A stretch of 64,000 nt of DNA from contig NZ_JOFX01000004.1 of NCBI RefSeq assembly GCF_000719345.1, positions 62,001 to 126,000 of the forward strand, given 5' to 3'. The notes beneath the pieces are model-generated. The model was not told the DNA's origin and ran no database searches. It worked only from the letters and a program-made list of their open reading frames with translations. Each line of letters starts with the position of its first letter. Positions within the stretch are counted from its first letter, which is position 1. Below, piece after piece: positions 63,021-64,000 of this stretch. The DNA is from Streptomyces sp. NRRL F-2664. GTDB taxonomy: Bacteria; Actinomycetota; Actinomycetes; Streptomycetales; Streptomycetaceae. The translations under genes and the position numbers were made by a program.

Positions 63021-63065
63021 GCGAGGGGCGGACCACCGGTGTGAACCGGTGGTCCGCCCCTTCGC
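63021..63065 (+). terminator. Terminator after parB
   Basis: A long stem, AGGGGCGGACCACCGGT with its complement around GTGA, extended by GCG pairs and followed by a short T-containing stretch, 11 bases after the parB stop. Confidence 0.85.
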
Positions 63066-63095
63066 TTTGCTGTCGAAGAACGATGGACCAGTGGA

Positions 63096-63101
63096 TACGA
63101 T
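63096..63101 (+). promoter_or_regulatory. Candidate -10 element for a leaderless transcript
   Basis: TACGAT lies so that transcription would begin about at the ATG at 63108. No Shine-Dalgarno sequence is present between 63085 and 63107. The same 11-base GTGGATACGAT occurs before fhaA. Confidence 0.4.
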
Positions 63102-63107
63102 GCCGTC

Positions 63108-63725
63108 ATGGGTCGTCGGTTGGTACCGCTCACGCTGGACAACCTCCAGGATCTGCCCCGACGTTGCCGGTCCTGCGTTTTCTGGGAACTGGACCCGGTC
63201 AGCGGTGAGGCCGCCGTGAAGGCGGGCACTTCGGCCACGGAGAAGGAGGCGTGGATCTCCGCCGTCCTGCTGGAGTGGGGGTCCTGCGGCCGCGTGGTGT
63301 ACGTGGACGATGTCCCGGTGGGCTTCGTGCTGTACGCGCCACCTGCCTACGTACCCCGATCGACAGCCTTCCCGACGAGTCCGGTCTCGCCGGACGCCGT
63401 CCAGCTGATCACCGCGTGGATCATGCCTGGCTACCAGGGGCAGGGTTTGGGCCGGGTCATGGTGCAGACGGTGGCCAAGGATCTGCTGCGCCGGGGTTTC
63501 CGGGCGATCGAGGCGTTCGGGGACGCGCGGTGGGAAGGGCCGGCCTGCCTGCTGCCGGCGGACCATCTCCTGGCGGTGGGCTTCAAGACCGTGCGCCCGC
63601 ATCCGGCGCACCCGCGGCTGCGGCTGGAGCTGAGGTCGACCCTGTCCTGGAAGGAAGACGTCGAGCTGGCGCTGGACCGTCTGTTGGGCGGGGCGCGCAA
63701 GGAACCGGCGCTTCGACCGCTCTGA
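63108..63725 (+). CDS. GNAT family N-acetyltransferase
   Basis: A 205-residue protein with the GNAT acetyl-CoA motif (WIMPGYQGQGLGRVMVQTVAKDLLRRGFRAIEAFGD) and a Cys-containing N-terminal region (LPRRCRSCVFWEL). The substrate is unknown. It lies immediately after parB across a terminator, and converges with trxA. No RBS is visible, so it may be translated leaderless. Confidence 0.88.
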   Translation: MGRRLVPLTLDNLQDLPRRCRSCVFWELDPVSGEAAVKAGTSATEKEAWISAVLLEWGSCGRVVYVDDVPVGFVLYAPPAYVPRSTAFPTSPVSPDAVQLITAWIMPGYQGQGLGRVMVQTVAKDLLRRGFRAIEAFGDARWEGPACLLPADHLLAVGFKTVRPHPAHPRLRLELRSTLSWKEDVELALDRLLGGARKEPALRPL

Positions 63726-63739
63726 AGACGGAACGTGAA

Positions 63740-63771
63740 ACGGGCCCGCCCCTCGAAGGGGCGGGCCCGTT
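63740..63771. terminator. Convergent terminator between GNAT and trxA genes
   Basis: Perfect stem ACGGGCCCGCCCC/GGGGCGGGCCCGT with a TCGA-type loop, followed by TCCCGTCG. Confidence 0.85.
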
Positions 63772-63791
63772 CCCGTCGAACATGGCCTTCG

Positions 63792-64000
63792 TCAGGCCGT
63801 CTTGACCTCGACGAAGTCGGAGAGGTCGCGCAGGATGGCGGCCTTCGGCTTCGCGCCGACGATCGTCTTGGCGACCTCGCCGCCCTGGTAGACGTTCAGC
63901 GTCGGGATGGACATGACGCCGTACTTGGCGGCCGTGGCCGGGTTCTCGTCGATGTTGAGCTTGACGATCTCGATCTGGTCGCCGTACTCGGCGGCGATGG
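63792..64000 (-). CDS. trxA: Thioredoxin (3' part, cut by the window edge)
   Basis: The last 69 residues of a thioredoxin: IEIVKLNIDENPATAAKYGV, then the cis-Pro in MSIPTLNVYQGGEVAKTIVGAKP and the closing helix. The active-site CGPC lies outside the window. It converges with the GNAT gene. trxA next to parB is a common Streptomyces order and agrees with the rest of this region. Confidence 0.92.
   Translation of the reverse strand, partial: IAAEYGDQIEIVKLNIDENPATAAKYGVMSIPTLNVYQGGEVAKTIVGAKPKAAILRDLSDFVEVKTA

Overview
The window is high-GC actinobacterial DNA and almost certainly comes from a Streptomyces chromosome around its replication origin. The evidence is the origin-centred gene order parB-parA-rsmG-khpB-yidC-yidD-rnpA-rpmH / dnaA-oriC-dnaN-gnd-recF-dciA-gyrB-gyrA, frequent GTG starts, gnd inserted between recF and dnaN, the crgA and DLW-39 genes, three class E sortases, parS sites with the sequence TGTTTCACGTGAAACA, and an AfsA-type gamma-butyrolactone gene. 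The species cannot be named from sequence alone.

Layout, left to right. 1-4.3 kb: paaABCDE (phenylacetyl-CoA epoxidase; paaA is cut by the window edge) and an acyl-CoA dehydrogenase. 4.3-9.5 kb, minus strand: a rhodanese, a J-domain protein, a parS site, a DUF2252 protein and a two-component pair whose kinase carries an unusual C-terminal membrane and outer domain. 9.8-18.2 kb: tRNA-Leu(CAG), then the actinobacterial growth and division operon fhaA-fhaB-pstP-ftsW-pbpA-pknB. 18.4-22.4 kb, minus: DUF881, three class E sortases, a small membrane protein and pabA/trpG in one compact operon. 22.5-25.9 kb: crgA, a DnaA-box cluster outside the origin, rhomboid protease, cyclophilin, DUF5324 and LysM genes. 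26.0-40.2 kb looks accessory: a shortened ATP-grasp gene flanked by diverged direct repeats, a 54-residue secreted-peptide gene, an AfsR/SARP-NB-ARC-TPR regulator, a divergent NB-ARC paralogue with a broken P-loop, a FAD oxidase, ArsR, an MFS exporter, a FAD monooxygenase and an operon afsA-like/HAD/P450. 40.6-45.2 kb: tRNA-Ala(TGC), an HTH gene, a Ser/Thr kinase, a secreted membrane-anchored protein, a DLW-39 gene, tRNA-Ile(GAT) and DUF3566. 45.2-63 kb: the replication, segregation and membrane-insertion core. 63.1-64 kb: a GNAT gene and the C-terminal part of thioredoxin.

How the parts work together. PknB, PstP and the FHA proteins form the phospho-signalling system that regulates peptidoglycan synthesis by FtsW and PbpA. 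DnaA, oriC, DnaN, RecF, DciA and gyrase run and monitor replication initiation. ParA, ParB and four parS sites organise the origin region. RnpA, YidD, YidC and KhpB handle RNA processing and membrane protein insertion. The accessory block groups a putative signalling-butyrolactone pathway with pathway-type regulators and an exporter, less than 15 kb from the gyrase genes.

The observations I rate highest are the AfsA-HAD-P450 operon with shared candidate operator half-sites, the divergent active/inactive NB-ARC pair beside an orphan secreted peptide, the repeat-flanked shortened ATP-grasp gene, and DnaA-box groups at two non-oriC places. All are read from sequence by eye; no database search was possible.
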